The notes below the pieces were generated by a model, which was given only the letters and a program-made list of their open reading frames with translations, did not search any database and was not told the origin of the DNA. From CAURNT01 sp963539215 (GTDB taxonomy: Bacteria > Fusobacteriota > Fusobacteriia > Fusobacteriales > Leptotrichiaceae), in the NCBI GenBank assembly GCA_963539215.1, contig CAUTJT010000001.1, positions 1 to 64,000 of the forward strand: a DNA stretch of 64,000 nt. Direction: 5' to 3'. Positions 8,351 to 17,536 of the stretch are shown piece by piece. Each line of letters opens with the position of its first letter. Position 1 is the first letter of the stretch. Position numbers and translations under genes: made by a program.

Positions 8351-10951
8351 TTACTCCATTTTTTCACGTCTTGACATTGGAATTTCTTTTTCTTCATCTT
8401 CGTTAATTTCATCAACATTAGGAATATTTTCTGCATTTTCTTCTTGCTCTCTTAATTTAAGTCTTAATAAGAATGAAGTTGTTTCTCTATTTATTCCATC
8501 TATCATATCATTATATACGTCAGTACTTGATATTTTATACTCATTTACAGGATTTTTCTGACCATAAGATTGTAAATTAATTCCCTCTCTTAGTTCTGTT
8601 AAATCCTTTAAATTTTGTCTCCATTTTTGATCTAAAACTTCAAGCATTATATATCTTTCTATATTAGAAAATTGTTCTTCGCCAATTTCTTCTACTTTTT
8701 CTTTATATCTATTAGAAACTAATTCAAATAAAATATCATAGATTTCTTCTCTATTCTTAGCTTTCATTACAGATTCAGGGAGTTCCATATCATAAACTTC
8801 TATTAATTTAGAATTTAAATCTTCAAAATTCCATTCACTAGATTTTGTTTGAGGTAATAAATTATCTACCATAGTAACTACAGTATTATCTATCATATCA
8901 AATACTAATTCTCTTAAGTTTTGATTATATAAAATTTGATCTCTTTGTTTATATATTACTTCCCTTTGCATATTATTAACATCATCATATTCTATCAAAC
9001 TTTTTCTAGTAGAGAAATTTCTACTTTCAATTCTTTTTTGAGCATTTTCAACAGATTTTGATACTCTCTTATTTCTTAATTCTTCTTCTTCATCTATCTT
9101 TAAAGCACTCATCATAGATTTAATTCTATCTCCACCAAATAATCTCATAAGATCATCTTCTAGTGATAAATAAAATTCAGAAGCACCTGGATCTCCTTGA
9201 CGCCCCGCACGACCTCTTAATTGATTATCTATTCTTCTACTTTCATGTCTTTCTGTACCAAGTATAAATAATCCACCAGCTTCAAGAACTTTTTCTTTAT
9301 TTTCATTACATTCTTTTTCATAAGTATGTAGAGTATCATAAAATTCAGGAGTACCTCTTTCAGCAATTTTTAAAGCTAAAGATTCAGGATCTCCTCCAAG
9401 TTTAATATCTGTTCCACGACCTGCCATATTTGTAGCTATTGTAACAGTTTTAAATCTTCCAGCTTGTGCTACAATATCTGCTTCTCTCTCATGATACTTA
9501 GCATTTAATACTTCATGAGGAATACGAGCTTTTGTTAAATATGATGATAATAACTCTGAATGTTCTATTGAAGCAGTACCTACTAAAACGGGTTGTCCTT
9601 TTTCAAATAATTCTATTATTTTCTTAACTATAGCTTTATGTTTCGCACGTGTAGTTTGATAAATTACATCAGGCATATCTTTTCTTTGAACAGGTCTATT
9701 AGTAGGAACTACAACAACACCTAATTTATATATTTGTTTAAACTCTTCTTCTTCAGTTTTTGCAGTACCTGTCATACCAGATAATTTAGCATACATTCTG
9801 AAATAATTTTGAAGTGTTATTGTTGCTAATGTTTGATTTTCTCCAGCTACTTTTATATGTTCTTTTGCTTCTATAGCTTGATGCAATCCATCAGAATATC
9901 TTCTTCCATCCATAAGTCTTCCAGTAAATTCATCAACTATTATTACTTCTTCTTTATCATTTATGATATAATCTCTATCTCTTTTAAATAATTCTTTAGC
10001 TTTTAAAGCTTGTGAAAGATAATGAGTTAACTCTACATACTCTGGAGCATATAAATTCTCTATACCTAATATTTTTTCTACATTTCTTATACCTTTATCT
10101 GTAATTGTAACAGTACGTGCTTTTTCATCGACCTCATAATCTTCCCAATCTTCATCAGGTATAACAGTATTTTTCTTATCTTTTATTTCTTCTGTCTTAT
10201 AACTTCTCTTTAATCTTAATACAACATTTGCAAATACATCATACCAATGTGTAGTTTCTTCTGCTGGTCCTGATATTATAAGTGGAGTACGAGCTTCATC
10301 AATTAAAATTGAATCTATTTCATCAACTATAGCATAGTTATGTTCTCTTTGAACTTTTTCCTTAGGATCATGTACCATATTATCTCTTAGATAATCAAAT
10401 CCAAATTCATTATTTGTTCCATAAGTTATATCAGAATTATACGCATTACGTCTTGCCGTATTATCAAGATTTGCTATAATGACACCTGAAGTTAAACCAT
10501 GAAAATCATAAATTTGTGAACCCGTGTCTCTATCTCTCTTCGCTAAATAATCATTAACAGTAACAACGTGTACACCTTTTCCAGTTAAAGCATTTAAATA
10601 AACAGCTAGAGTTGACATCAATGTTTTTCCTTCTCCTGTTTTCATTTCTGCTATTCTTCCACTATGTATTATCATACCACCTATTAACTGAACATCATAT
10701 ATTCTCATCCCTGTTAATCTTTTAGCCGTTTCCCTAACTACAGCAAAAGCTTCTACTAAAATATCATCTAAAGTTTCACCTTTAGAAAGTCTTTCCTTAA
10801 ATTCTTGAGTTTTAGCTCTTAATTCATCATCAGTTAATGCTACCATAGATGGTTCTAATGCATTAATTTTATCTACTTCTTTACGCATTTGTTTTATTAT
10901 TTTTTCATCTGATATACCAAACATTTTATTAATAATATCTATTATTTTCAT
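8351..10951 (-). CDS. secA: SecA, preprotein translocase ATPase
   Basis: SecA is the motor that pushes unfolded preproteins through SecYEG. The DEAD-type motor is intact: Walker A in MKTGEGKTLMSTLA (about residues 100-113), Walker B in the AIVDEIDSILIDEART stretch, and the second motor domain with IATNMAGRGTDIKLGG and QLRGRAGRQGDPG. At 866 aa it is close to the common length. It ends MSRREKME and lacks the C-terminal CxCxSGx8C(H/C) zinc site that binds SecB or phospholipid in many species. It lies at the end of a long operon behind prfA-prmC-queA-rsmD-xseB-prenyl synthase-pgeF and a small exported protein. Confidence 0.96.
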   Translation of the reverse strand: MKIIDIINKMFGISDEKIIKQMRKEVDKINALEPSMVALTDDELRAKTQEFKERLSKGETLDDILVEAFAVVRETAKRLTGMRIYDVQLIGGMIIHSGRIAEMKTGEGKTLMSTLAVYLNALTGKGVHVVTVNDYLAKRDRDTGSQIYDFHGLTSGVIIANLDNTARRNAYNSDITYGTNNEFGFDYLRDNMVHDPKEKVQREHNYAIVDEIDSILIDEARTPLIISGPAEETTHWYDVFANVVLRLKRSYKTEEIKDKKNTVIPDEDWEDYEVDEKARTVTITDKGIRNVEKILGIENLYAPEYVELTHYLSQALKAKELFKRDRDYIINDKEEVIIVDEFTGRLMDGRRYSDGLHQAIEAKEHIKVAGENQTLATITLQNYFRMYAKLSGMTGTAKTEEEEFKQIYKLGVVVVPTNRPVQRKDMPDVIYQTTRAKHKAIVKKIIELFEKGQPVLVGTASIEHSELLSSYLTKARIPHEVLNAKYHEREADIVAQAGRFKTVTIATNMAGRGTDIKLGGDPESLALKIAERGTPEFYDTLHTYEKECNENKEKVLEAGGLFILGTERHESRRIDNQLRGRAGRQGDPGASEFYLSLEDDLMRLFGGDRIKSMMSALKIDEEEELRNKRVSKSVENAQKRIESRNFSTRKSLIEYDDVNNMQREVIYKQRDQILYNQNLRELVFDMIDNTVVTMVDNLLPQTKSSEWNFEDLNSKLIEVYDMELPESVMKAKNREEIYDILFELVSNRYKEKVEEIGEEQFSNIERYIMLEVLDQKWRQNLKDLTELREGINLQSYGQKNPVNEYKISSTDVYNDMIDGINRETTSFLLRLKLREQEENAENIPNVDEINEDEEKEIPMSRREKME

Positions 10952-10997
10952 ATTTTTATCTCCTTATATATTTTATATTTGATTTTAAATATATATA

Positions 10998-11279
10998 TCA
11001 CTCTAAAAACTTTAATATATTATTATTTAAAATATTAAAAATATTAGGATTTATATATTGAATATAAATATACTTATCATATATTTCAGGTAAAAAAATC
11101 AAATAGAACTTATTCTTATTAGGTTTAACTACATCCTTTTTTTCTATTTTGCTTTCTATAACCTTAAATAATGGAAATATATTTCTAGAAAAATCGATAT
11201 TATTTGAATATATATTTTGTTCAGATACAATAAGTATCATTCCCAAAAGTAATAAATATATTATCTTTTTATTTTTCAT
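10998..11279 (-). CDS. Small exported protein of unknown function
   Basis: I do not recognise this 93-aa protein. It has a positively charged start and a single hydrophobic segment (residues about 7-21, IYLLLLGMILIVSEQ), consistent with a signal peptide or membrane anchor. The remainder is rich in Ile, Asn, Tyr and Lys. There is no Cys, so no lipobox. The ATG follows a GGGGAT one base after the pgeF stop, so it is translated as part of the operon. It sits immediately before secA, a place where other bacteria may carry secM-like or unrelated genes. No arrest motif is apparent, and a 47-base gap separates it from secA. Confidence 0.6.
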   Translation of the reverse strand: MKNKKIIYLLLLGMILIVSEQNIYSNNIDFSRNIFPLFKVIESKIEKKDVVKPNKNKFYLIFLPEIYDKYIYIQYINPNIFNILNNNILKFLE

Positions 11280-11280
11280 T

Positions 11281-12012
11281 TTAATCCCCTATTGTAATAA
11301 TTGCTGCAGATCTGCCTATATTTGCCTTATCAAGTCTATGAGAAAAAGCATTTGCTTTTTTAACACCTCTATCATCAACTATAATTTCTTTTATACCATT
11401 TTTTTTAGCAAATTCAACATTTAATTTAGTATTATCAAAATATATTTTTTCATTTTCAAATTTAAACGATGAATTTACACATTCTCCAAATTTATCTAAA
11501 AATTTTTTATAAAAATCTTCACCAACTTCATAGTCATCTTGAGATATTCCTATACCTAGAGCTATAATTATATCCTCTACATTGGAATTAAATACTTCTT
11601 TCATTTTTTCAATTAAATTTGTTATCATTTCTTTATAAGTTCCCATCCAACCAGAATGTGCAACACCAAAAGCTTTTTGTTTTTTATCTAAAATAAATAT
11701 AGGTAAACAATCAGCATAATATGTAAATATAACGAAATCTTTAGATTTAGTCACAAATCCATCTATTTCTTCAAGATTATCTAAATTATCTAATTTTTCA
11801 ATATATTCTACTCTATTTGTGTGTTTTTGTAAAGCTTGTACCACTGTTTTAGATTCTAAACCTAAAGATTCTAATAATCTTTTTCTATTTTCATAACCAT
11901 TTTCCCCTATATAATCTGCCATATTACCACATTCTTTTTTAGTAAAAATAGCATTAATACCATATTCTTTAAACTCTTCCACTAAAAAATATTTTCCTTT
12001 ATCCTTAAACAT
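11281..12012 (-). CDS. pgeF: PgeF/YfiH-type peptidoglycan editing factor (laccase-domain protein)
   Basis: This protein belongs to the Cu/Zn oxidoreductase-fold family DUF152 (YfiH/YlmD). The E. coli member removes misincorporated L-Ser from peptidoglycan precursors; other members have purine-nucleoside phosphorylase or adenosine deaminase activity. The metal-binding residues are present: His in QKHTNRV (about residue 63), Cys in ADCLPIF (about residue 101) and His in VAHSGWMGT (about residue 118). It is 243 aa, the normal size. The ATG overlaps the stop of the prenyl synthase gene by one base, and the small exported gene follows directly. Which of the family activities applies here cannot be decided from sequence. 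Confidence 0.85.
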   Translation of the reverse strand: MFKDKGKYFLVEEFKEYGINAIFTKKECGNMADYIGENGYENRKRLLESLGLESKTVVQALQKHTNRVEYIEKLDNLDNLEEIDGFVTKSKDFVIFTYYADCLPIFILDKKQKAFGVAHSGWMGTYKEMITNLIEKMKEVFNSNVEDIIIALGIGISQDDYEVGEDFYKKFLDKFGECVNSSFKFENEKIYFDNTKLNVEFAKKNGIKEIIVDDRGVKKANAFSHRLDKANIGRSAAIITIGD

Positions 12013-12860
12013 TAAGACTCCCTATTTAAAAGAAATTCAGCAAATTCTATTAATTTTTCATTACCTTCAACTAATGCTTTTGCCTCATTTATAAAATATG
12101 TTTTAATTAATTCTGAGCTTTCAAGGCCAAGAACTGTAACAAATGTTTTTTTATTATTTCTAATATCAGTATTTTTTTTACCAGTTTTTTCAAACTTACC
12201 TCTAACTTCAAGTATATCATCTTGTATTTGATAAGCAAGTCCAACATACATAATATATTTTCTAAGTTTTTCACGTATTTCTAAATCAATTTTTAAATTT
12301 ATACAAGCAAGTTCCACAGAAGCCATTAAAAGCATAGCTGTCTTATTTAAATGAATTTCCATCAAATTATTGTAGTCTACTTCCATATTTTCAGAAATTA
12401 TATCTAAATACTGACCCTTTATCATTCCGTTATAACCAGAATAATAAGAAAGAGCTAGTATACTATTTTTATTAGAATATTCAGATTCTGCTAATATTTG
12501 AAAAGCAAGGGTAAGAAGTGCATCTCCAACAAGTAATGCATTAGCCTGACCATATTTCTTATGAACAGTTAAATTACCTCTTCTATATTCATCATCATCC
12601 ATACAAGGCATATCATCATGAACTAAAGAATATGAATGAATAAGTTCAATAGCTACCGCTTCATTTTCTATAAGTCTATGTTCCTTACCATATATATCCG
12701 CTAAAATATACATAATTATCGGACGTATTCTTTTCCCACCTAAAACTACAGCATATCTTAACATTTCATTTAATTTTTCATTTTGTGAAGAATGCTTTTT
12801 TAATTTCATATCAATAACTTCATTAAATTCATTTTTTAATTCCAAAAGATATTTTTCCAT
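12012..12860 (-). CDS. ispA: Short-chain prenyl diphosphate synthase (farnesyl/geranylgeranyl type)
   Basis: This head-to-tail prenyl transferase condenses IPP with allylic diphosphates to feed undecaprenyl and quinone-type lipids. Both Asp-rich motifs are intact: the first, DDMPCMDDD (about residues 77-85), is followed by RRGNLTVHKKYG; the second is DDILEVRG (about residue 220). GGKRIRPIIMY is the IPP-binding segment near residues 37-47. The 282-aa length and xseB directly upstream match the classical xseB-ispA order, favouring farnesyl diphosphate synthase, though chain length cannot be fixed by eye. Confidence 0.9.
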   Translation of the reverse strand: MEKYLLELKNEFNEVIDMKLKKHSSQNEKLNEMLRYAVVLGGKRIRPIIMYILADIYGKEHRLIENEAVAIELIHSYSLVHDDMPCMDDDEYRRGNLTVHKKYGQANALLVGDALLTLAFQILAESEYSNKNSILALSYYSGYNGMIKGQYLDIISENMEVDYNNLMEIHLNKTAMLLMASVELACINLKIDLEIREKLRKYIMYVGLAYQIQDDILEVRGKFEKTGKKNTDIRNNKKTFVTVLGLESSELIKTYFINEAKALVEGNEKLIEFAEFLLNRES

Positions 12861-12872
12861 AATATTCCTAAC

Positions 12873-13067
12873 CTATTCTTCATCAATTTTAATATTTTTA
12901 AATTTACCTTCTACTTCCAATAATTTTTCTTCAGCTTTTTTTAATAATTTAGTTGCTTGTTCATAAATTACTAAAGAATCATCCAAACTTAAATTAGGAT
13001 CTTCTAATTTACTTATATTTTCCTTAAGTTCATTTATTATATCCTCATATTTTACTTTTGCAGCCAT
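12873..13067 (-). CDS. xseB: Exodeoxyribonuclease VII small subunit
   Basis: XseB is the small helical subunit of exonuclease VII, which degrades single-stranded DNA together with XseA. The 64-aa protein matches the family by size and by the pattern YEDIINELKENISKLEDPNLSLDDSL, where the ISKLE and LSLDDSL segments are diagnostic. An AGGAGG precedes the start. xseA is not in the window. Its place next to ispA and rsmD in the operon is typical. Confidence 0.9.
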   Translation of the reverse strand: MAAKVKYEDIINELKENISKLEDPNLSLDDSLVIYEQATKLLKKAEEKLLEVEGKFKNIKIDEE

Positions 13068-13075
13068 TTCTCCTC

Positions 13076-13627
13076 CTACTTCAACTTATAGAAAGTAACA
13101 ATTTTTTTGTTATATTCTCTTTCATCATATTTTAATAATTTATCTATTTCAGTATCTAATTTTTCATATTTACCATGCTCACAAATTATTATTCCGTCTT
13201 CTTTTAATAAATTATGTTCTGAAATTTTTTTTAAAGTTTTATGTGTTAAATTTTCCCTATAAGGAGGATCCATAAATATCACATCAAATTTTTCATTCTT
13301 TTTTTCTAAAATTTCTATAGCTCTTAAAACATCATTTTTATAGGCCCTACATTTTTCTTCAACACCTAATTTATTAACATTTTCTATTATTACTCTTAAA
13401 GCCTCTTTATCAGCTTCTATCATTATAGAACGCTTAGCACCTCTACTTAAAGCCTCAAAGCTGATATTTCCCGTTCCAGAATAAAGGTCAAGAAATATTG
13501 CATTTTCAATTTTATCACCAATAATACTAAATATAGCTTCTTTTAATCTTTCAAGAGTAGGTCTAGTTTCTTTACCTATTCTACTTAAAATTACTCTATT
13601 TTTTAAATAACCTGATGTCACTCTCAT
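13076..13627 (-). CDS. rsmD: 16S rRNA (guanine966-N2)-methyltransferase
   Basis: RsmD methylates G966 of 16S rRNA in the assembled small subunit. The 183-aa protein begins MRVTSGYLKNR, followed by ETRPTLERLKEAIFSI, both family hallmarks. The SAM-binding motif is FLDLYSGTGNISFEALSRGA (about residues 44-63), and the catalytic DPPY is present as VIFMDPPYRE near residue 119. It lies between queA and xseB with 8-9 base gaps in the large operon. Confidence 0.95.
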   Translation of the reverse strand: MRVTSGYLKNRVILSRIGKETRPTLERLKEAIFSIIGDKIENAIFLDLYSGTGNISFEALSRGAKRSIMIEADKEALRVIIENVNKLGVEEKCRAYKNDVLRAIEILEKKNEKFDVIFMDPPYRENLTHKTLKKISEHNLLKEDGIIICEHGKYEKLDTEIDKLLKYDEREYNKKIVTFYKLK

Positions 13628-13636
13628 TTTAACCTC

Positions 13637-14656
13637 CTAGTATAAAAACATTGCATCACCAAAACTAAAGAATCTATAGTTATTCTCGACTGCATGTTTA
13701 TACGCTTTCATTATATTATCTTTTCCTGCAAAAGATGAAACTAACATTATTAAAGTAGATTTAGGTAAATGAAAATTAGTTATAAGCGCATCAACTATTT
13801 TAAAATCATATTCTCCACATATGAATATATTTGTAGATGATTTTTGGGCAATCAAATTATAATTTTCATCCAAAGAAGATTCAAGAGTTCTCATAGATGT
13901 AGTTCCGACCGCTATTATTCTTCTTTTTTCTAAACGTGCTTTATTTATAATATTAGCCGTTTCTTCAGGAACTTCATATTCTTCACTATGCATAACATGA
14001 TCTTTAGTGTCCTCTACTTGTACAGGTCTAAAAGTTCCAAGACCTACTGTTAAGTATACTTCAGTTATAGTAACTCCTTTTTCCTCTATTTTTTTTAATA
14101 ATTCATTTGTGAAATGAAGCCCAGCAGTTGGAGCTGCAACAGATTCTCCACTTTTAGCATACACTGTTTGGTATCTTTCTTTATTCTCTAACTTTTCTGT
14201 AATATATGGTGGCAAAGGCATTTCTGCAAGTTCATCAAGTATTTCTTCAAATACACCTTCATATTTAAATTCAAGTATTCTATTACCATCTTCTTTTATT
14301 TCTAATAATTTAGCACTTAATTTATCCGAAAAAAATATTTCTCCACCTATTTTTAACCTCTTAGCAGGCTTTAATAAAACTTCCCACTTATTCAACTCAA
14401 TCCTTTTTAAAAGAAAACATTCTATATTTACTCCATTTTCTTTACTACCAAAAAGTCTTGCAGGTATAACTTTAGTCCTATTTATTACTAAAACATCACC
14501 TTTTTTTAAATAATCTATAATATTATAAAAATGATTATCAGAATATTCTCCAGTATTTTTATTCAAAACAAGTAACTTAGAATGATCTCTAGGTTCTATT
14601 GCATGTTGTGCAATATTTTCCTTAGGTAAGTCAAAATCAAAATCACTTACTTTCAT
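13637..14656 (-). CDS. queA: QueA, S-adenosylmethionine:tRNA ribosyltransferase-isomerase
   Basis: QueA transfers the ribosyl part of SAM to preQ1 in tRNA, giving epoxyqueuosine. The 339-aa protein starts MKVSDFDFDLPKENIAQ and contains the conserved VINRTKVIPARLFG, SVAAPTAGLHFT and ALITNFHLPKSTL. It overlaps the end of prmC by 14 bases. The next enzyme of the pathway, the epoxyqueuosine reductase QueH, is encoded at 39881-40699, so two consecutive tRNA queuosine steps are in this window. Upstream preQ0/preQ1 synthesis genes and tgt are not seen. Confidence 0.96.
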   Translation of the reverse strand: MKVSDFDFDLPKENIAQHAIEPRDHSKLLVLNKNTGEYSDNHFYNIIDYLKKGDVLVINRTKVIPARLFGSKENGVNIECFLLKRIELNKWEVLLKPAKRLKIGGEIFFSDKLSAKLLEIKEDGNRILEFKYEGVFEEILDELAEMPLPPYITEKLENKERYQTVYAKSGESVAAPTAGLHFTNELLKKIEEKGVTITEVYLTVGLGTFRPVQVEDTKDHVMHSEEYEVPEETANIINKARLEKRRIIAVGTTSMRTLESSLDENYNLIAQKSSTNIFICGEYDFKIVDALITNFHLPKSTLIMLVSSFAGKDNIMKAYKHAVENNYRFFSFGDAMFLY

Positions 14657-15737
14657 GTTCCACCTCTTTCTTCATTCCATATACAAATCTATTATTACCT
14701 GTAAGATCTTTACCTATTTCCACATCTTTAAATCCATAAAATTCCATTATTTCTTTAACCTTTTCACCTTGTTTAAATCCTACTTCAAATAATATATATG
14801 CTCCATTTTTCATATACTCTTTAGCTTGTGAAGATATTTTTTCATAAAAATATAATCCATCATTTTCTGCAAAAAGTGCATTTTCTGGTTCATTTAGTAT
14901 TACATCTTCACCCATATATTCCATTTCATCTCTTGATATATAAGGTGGATTAGATACTATCAAATCAAAATTTTTAAATTCTACATTATCAAAAATATCA
15001 GAATGTATAAATTTTACATTTTCAACTTCTAAAAGTTCACTATTTTTTTTAGCCACCTTTAAGGCATTTTCTGAAATATCTACAGCTAATATTTTACCTT
15101 CCTTATTTTCTAGCCCTATAGTTATAGCTATAGCCCCACTTCCAGTACCTATATCTAATACTAAAGGTTTTTCAATATTAGATATTAATTCTAAAGCCTT
15201 TTCTACAACTGTTTCTGTATCCATTCTCGGTATTAAAACATTTTTATCAACATAAAAATTATATCCATAAAAATTTTGTTCATTAAAAATATATTGTATA
15301 GGTATTCTTTTTTCTACTATTTTTTTTAATATACTTTTAAGTTTATCTATAATACTTTCATCTAAAATATTATTATATTTTGAAAAAAGCATAGCCATAT
15401 CAACATTTAATAATTTAGAAAAAATAATGTTACATAAAATATTACTTTCAGGTATATTTTTCTTATCTAAATATTTCTTAGTTTTTTCATAATAATATTT
15501 AACTGTATTTAACTCAATTTTTACTTCTTCACCTTCATCATATTTAATTATTGATTCTCTTAAAATCTTTTTTTCATTTTCTGATAACAATCTTTCAAAT
15601 TGAGTATATAGTTCTATTCTATTTATATTAAGTACAGTACAAAAAATCTTTTCAACTACAAATCTTGGATTTTCTATTCCCTTATTAGATAAATACTTTA
15701 CTGACTTATCTAAAATATTCAATAAAGTATCTTCCAT
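14643..15737 (-). CDS. prmC: PrmC, release factor N5-glutamine methyltransferase with duplicated N-terminal domain
   Basis: PrmC methylates the Gln of the GGQ motif in release factors RF1 and RF2. The catalytic domain is complete: LDIGTGSGAIAI (about residues 195-206) and the NPPY motif (263-266) followed by ISRDEMEYM. The protein is 364 aa, about 80 more than the usual 280. The excess is at the N-terminus, where residues 1-65 and 80-145 both look like the small helical substrate-recognition domain. Both share a pattern of xxYL-xxK-I/N-P followed by IxxxxLNV/I and a closing run of charged helix. The target gene prfA lies directly upstream with a 1-base gap, the standard pairing. Confidence 0.93.
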   Translation of the reverse strand: MEDTLLNILDKSVKYLSNKGIENPRFVVEKIFCTVLNINRIELYTQFERLLSENEKKILRESIIKYDEGEEVKIELNTVKYYYEKTKKYLDKKNIPESNILCNIIFSKLLNVDMAMLFSKYNNILDESIIDKLKSILKKIVEKRIPIQYIFNEQNFYGYNFYVDKNVLIPRMDTETVVEKALELISNIEKPLVLDIGTGSGAIAITIGLENKEGKILAVDISENALKVAKKNSELLEVENVKFIHSDIFDNVEFKNFDLIVSNPPYISRDEMEYMGEDVILNEPENALFAENDGLYFYEKISSQAKEYMKNGAYILFEVGFKQGEKVKEIMEFYGFKDVEIGKDLTGNNRFVYGMKKEVEHESK

Positions 15738-15738
15738 A

Positions 15739-16815
15739 TTAATTATCTCCCGAATGTTTCAACATCTCTGCTTGATTATAAGCAATTAAGGCATCTATTA
15801 ATTCATCTAATGCTCCATCAAGTACAGCTTCTAATTTATGTAACGTTAATTTTATTCTATGATCTGTAACCCTTCCTTGTGGATAGTTATAGGTTCTAAT
15901 CTTTTCAGATCTATCCCCTGTTCCTACTTGACTTCTTCTTTCAGCTTCTACACTACTTCTTTGTTTTTCAACTTCTATTTCATAAAGTTTTGAAGCAAGA
16001 ACTTTCATAGCAGCTTCTTTATTTTTTATTTGTGATCTTCCATCTTGTGAAGTAACTACTATACCTGTTGGTTTATGAGTAATTCTTACAGCAGAATCCG
16101 TAGTATTAACATGTTGTCCTCCAGCTCCACTCGATCTATATGTATCTATTTGTAAATCAGATGGATTTATTTCTACTTGCTCTACATCATCAATTTCAGG
16201 AAGTACAGCAACTGTTATAGTTGAAGTATGTATTCTTCCAGAAGCTTCTGTTTCAGGAACTCTCTGTACTCTATGTACTCCACTTTCATATTTTAATCTA
16301 GAATATGCTCCCTTACCACTTATTAAAAAAGTTATTTCCTTAAGTCCACCATTACCTAATTCATTTTTATCTATTAATTCTGTTTTCCAACGATTTCTTT
16401 CAGCATATCTTGTAAACATTCTAAAAATATCTGCAACAAATAGAGCCGCTTCATCTCCACCAGCACCAGCTCTTAATTCTACTATTACATTCTTTTCATC
16501 ATTAGGATCTTTAGGTAATAATAATATTTTTAATTCTTCCTCCAACACAGGAATTTCTTCATTTAAAGAAGATATCTCCATATTTAACATTTCAATCATT
16601 TCTTCATTTTTTTCTGTCTTTATTTCTTCTTTATATGTCTCTAATTCCTCTTTTTTATTTTTATAAATCAAATATTTTTCTACAATTTCAGTCATAGAAC
16701 TTAAAGTTTTATTGTATTCCATCAACTTTTTAGGATCAGATAGAACCTCATTTGTCATCAATAATTTATTAATTTCATCGTATTTTTCTACAACTTCATC
16801 TAATTTTTGAAACAT
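15739..16815 (-). CDS. prfA: Peptide chain release factor 1
   Basis: RF1 reads UAA and UAG stop codons and releases the peptide. The GGQ loop is present as SSGAGGQHVNTTDSAVRITH, preceded by the RAGAGGDEAALF segment of domain 1. The codon-recognition region is in the middle of the protein. The start at 16815 (358 aa, normal length) has GAGGAG upstream. The in-frame extension to 16851 would begin about where the promoter's transcript starts (-10 at 16854-16859), so it is very unlikely to be translated. prmC, which methylates the GGQ glutamine, follows immediately. Confidence 0.96.
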   Translation of the reverse strand: MFQKLDEVVEKYDEINKLLMTNEVLSDPKKLMEYNKTLSSMTEIVEKYLIYKNKKEELETYKEEIKTEKNEEMIEMLNMEISSLNEEIPVLEEELKILLLPKDPNDEKNVIVELRAGAGGDEAALFVADIFRMFTRYAERNRWKTELIDKNELGNGGLKEITFLISGKGAYSRLKYESGVHRVQRVPETEASGRIHTSTITVAVLPEIDDVEQVEINPSDLQIDTYRSSGAGGQHVNTTDSAVRITHKPTGIVVTSQDGRSQIKNKEAAMKVLASKLYEIEVEKQRSSVEAERRSQVGTGDRSEKIRTYNYPQGRVTDHRIKLTLHKLEAVLDGALDELIDALIAYNQAEMLKHSGDN

Positions 16816-16853
16816 TTTATCTCCTCTCATCATTTCTTTATCTATTACCATTT

Positions 16854-16882
16854 ATTATATCACACTTAGAAATTCTTTTCAA
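16854..16882 (-). promoter_or_regulatory. Promoter of the prfA-prmC-...-secA operon
   Basis: TTGAAA (16877-16882) and TATAAT (16854-16859) with a 17-base spacer on the minus strand. It is the only clear promoter upstream of a chain of nine closely spaced minus-strand genes ending with secA. Confidence 0.85.
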
Positions 16883-16885
16883 ATT

Positions 16886-16911
16886 TAAAAAGTCCAGCCT
16901 AAGCTGAACTT
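16886..16911 (-). terminator. Terminator after the RlpA-like gene
   Basis: Nine-base arms AAGTTCAGC and GCTGGACTT (one G-T pair, 4-nt loop) are followed by a T run on the minus strand. It lies about 67 bases after the rlpA stop and just upstream of the prfA promoter. Confidence 0.8.
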
Positions 16912-16977
16912 AATAATAATTTTATACATAATATAAAATTAGATTTATAGTCATTTGAATTTCTTTTTAATTGAAAA

Positions 16978-17460
16978 TTATTTACCTAAAATTTCTAATT
17001 TTACCTTTGTCACACCTTTACTAATATTTTCAATTTCTCTAAATGCAGCTTTACTTAAATCAATTACTCTACCTTTAATAAAAGGCCCTCTATCATTAAT
17101 CTTAACAATAACTGATTTACCATTACTTACATTTGTTACCCTTACCTTAGTTCCAAAAGGTAAACTTTTGTGAGCAGCAGTTAGCTGTTCCGTGTTAAAT
17201 CTTTCTCCGCTAGCAGTAAATCTACCATTCCATTTTTCACCATAGAATGATGCACCTCCAGTTTGAAAAACTGTACCCATTTTATCATCTGTCTTACTTT
17301 GTTTCTCGATGCTTTCCCCTGTTTCTTTAACTTCTCCTAAAAGCTCATTCACTAATTTTTCTTTAATTGAAGCATTTTCCAAATGACTACTACTACTTTT
17401 CACTTCAGCAAATCCTAAAAAAGGTAATGCTAGCAGAATCATAGTTAGTAATTTTTTCAT
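16978..17460 (-). CDS. rlpA: RlpA-like exported double-psi beta-barrel protein
   Basis: This is a 160-aa exported protein with a signal peptide (MKKLLTMILLALPFLGFA, cleavage likely after FAE or FA-E) and a C-terminal RlpA-like double-psi beta-barrel. The barrel is recognisable from GGASFYGEKWNGRFTASGE, AAHKSLPFGTKVRVTN, VKINDRGPF and RVIDLSKAAF. RlpA proteins act on naked glycan strands at the septum as lytic transglycosylases or bind them. No lipobox cysteine is present, so it is probably periplasmic rather than an outer-membrane lipoprotein, and it lacks an SPOR domain. It has its own strong promoter and terminator. Confidence 0.88.
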   Translation of the reverse strand: MKKLLTMILLALPFLGFAEVKSSSSHLENASIKEKLVNELLGEVKETGESIEKQSKTDDKMGTVFQTGGASFYGEKWNGRFTASGERFNTEQLTAAHKSLPFGTKVRVTNVSNGKSVIVKINDRGPFIKGRVIDLSKAAFREIENISKGVTKVKLEILGK

Positions 17461-17486
17461 CGTACCTCCATTTCTGACTTAATAGA

Positions 17487-17515
17487 ATTCTATCATAAAA
17501 TATTTTCTCTGTCAA
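17487..17515 (-). promoter_or_regulatory. Promoter of the RlpA-like gene
   Basis: A perfect TTGACA (17510-17515) and TAGAAT (17487-17492) with a 17-base spacer. It lies in the 76-base gap after the contractile-locus operon, which itself shows no terminator hairpin. Confidence 0.87.
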
Positions 17516-17536
17516 ATTTCATAAATTTTAACAGCT

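Noticed and set aside
16816..16851. Longer prfA start (12 extra codons)
   Set aside because: The promoter -10 at 16854-16859 would start the transcript within or after this start codon, and the better ribosome-binding site precedes 16815.
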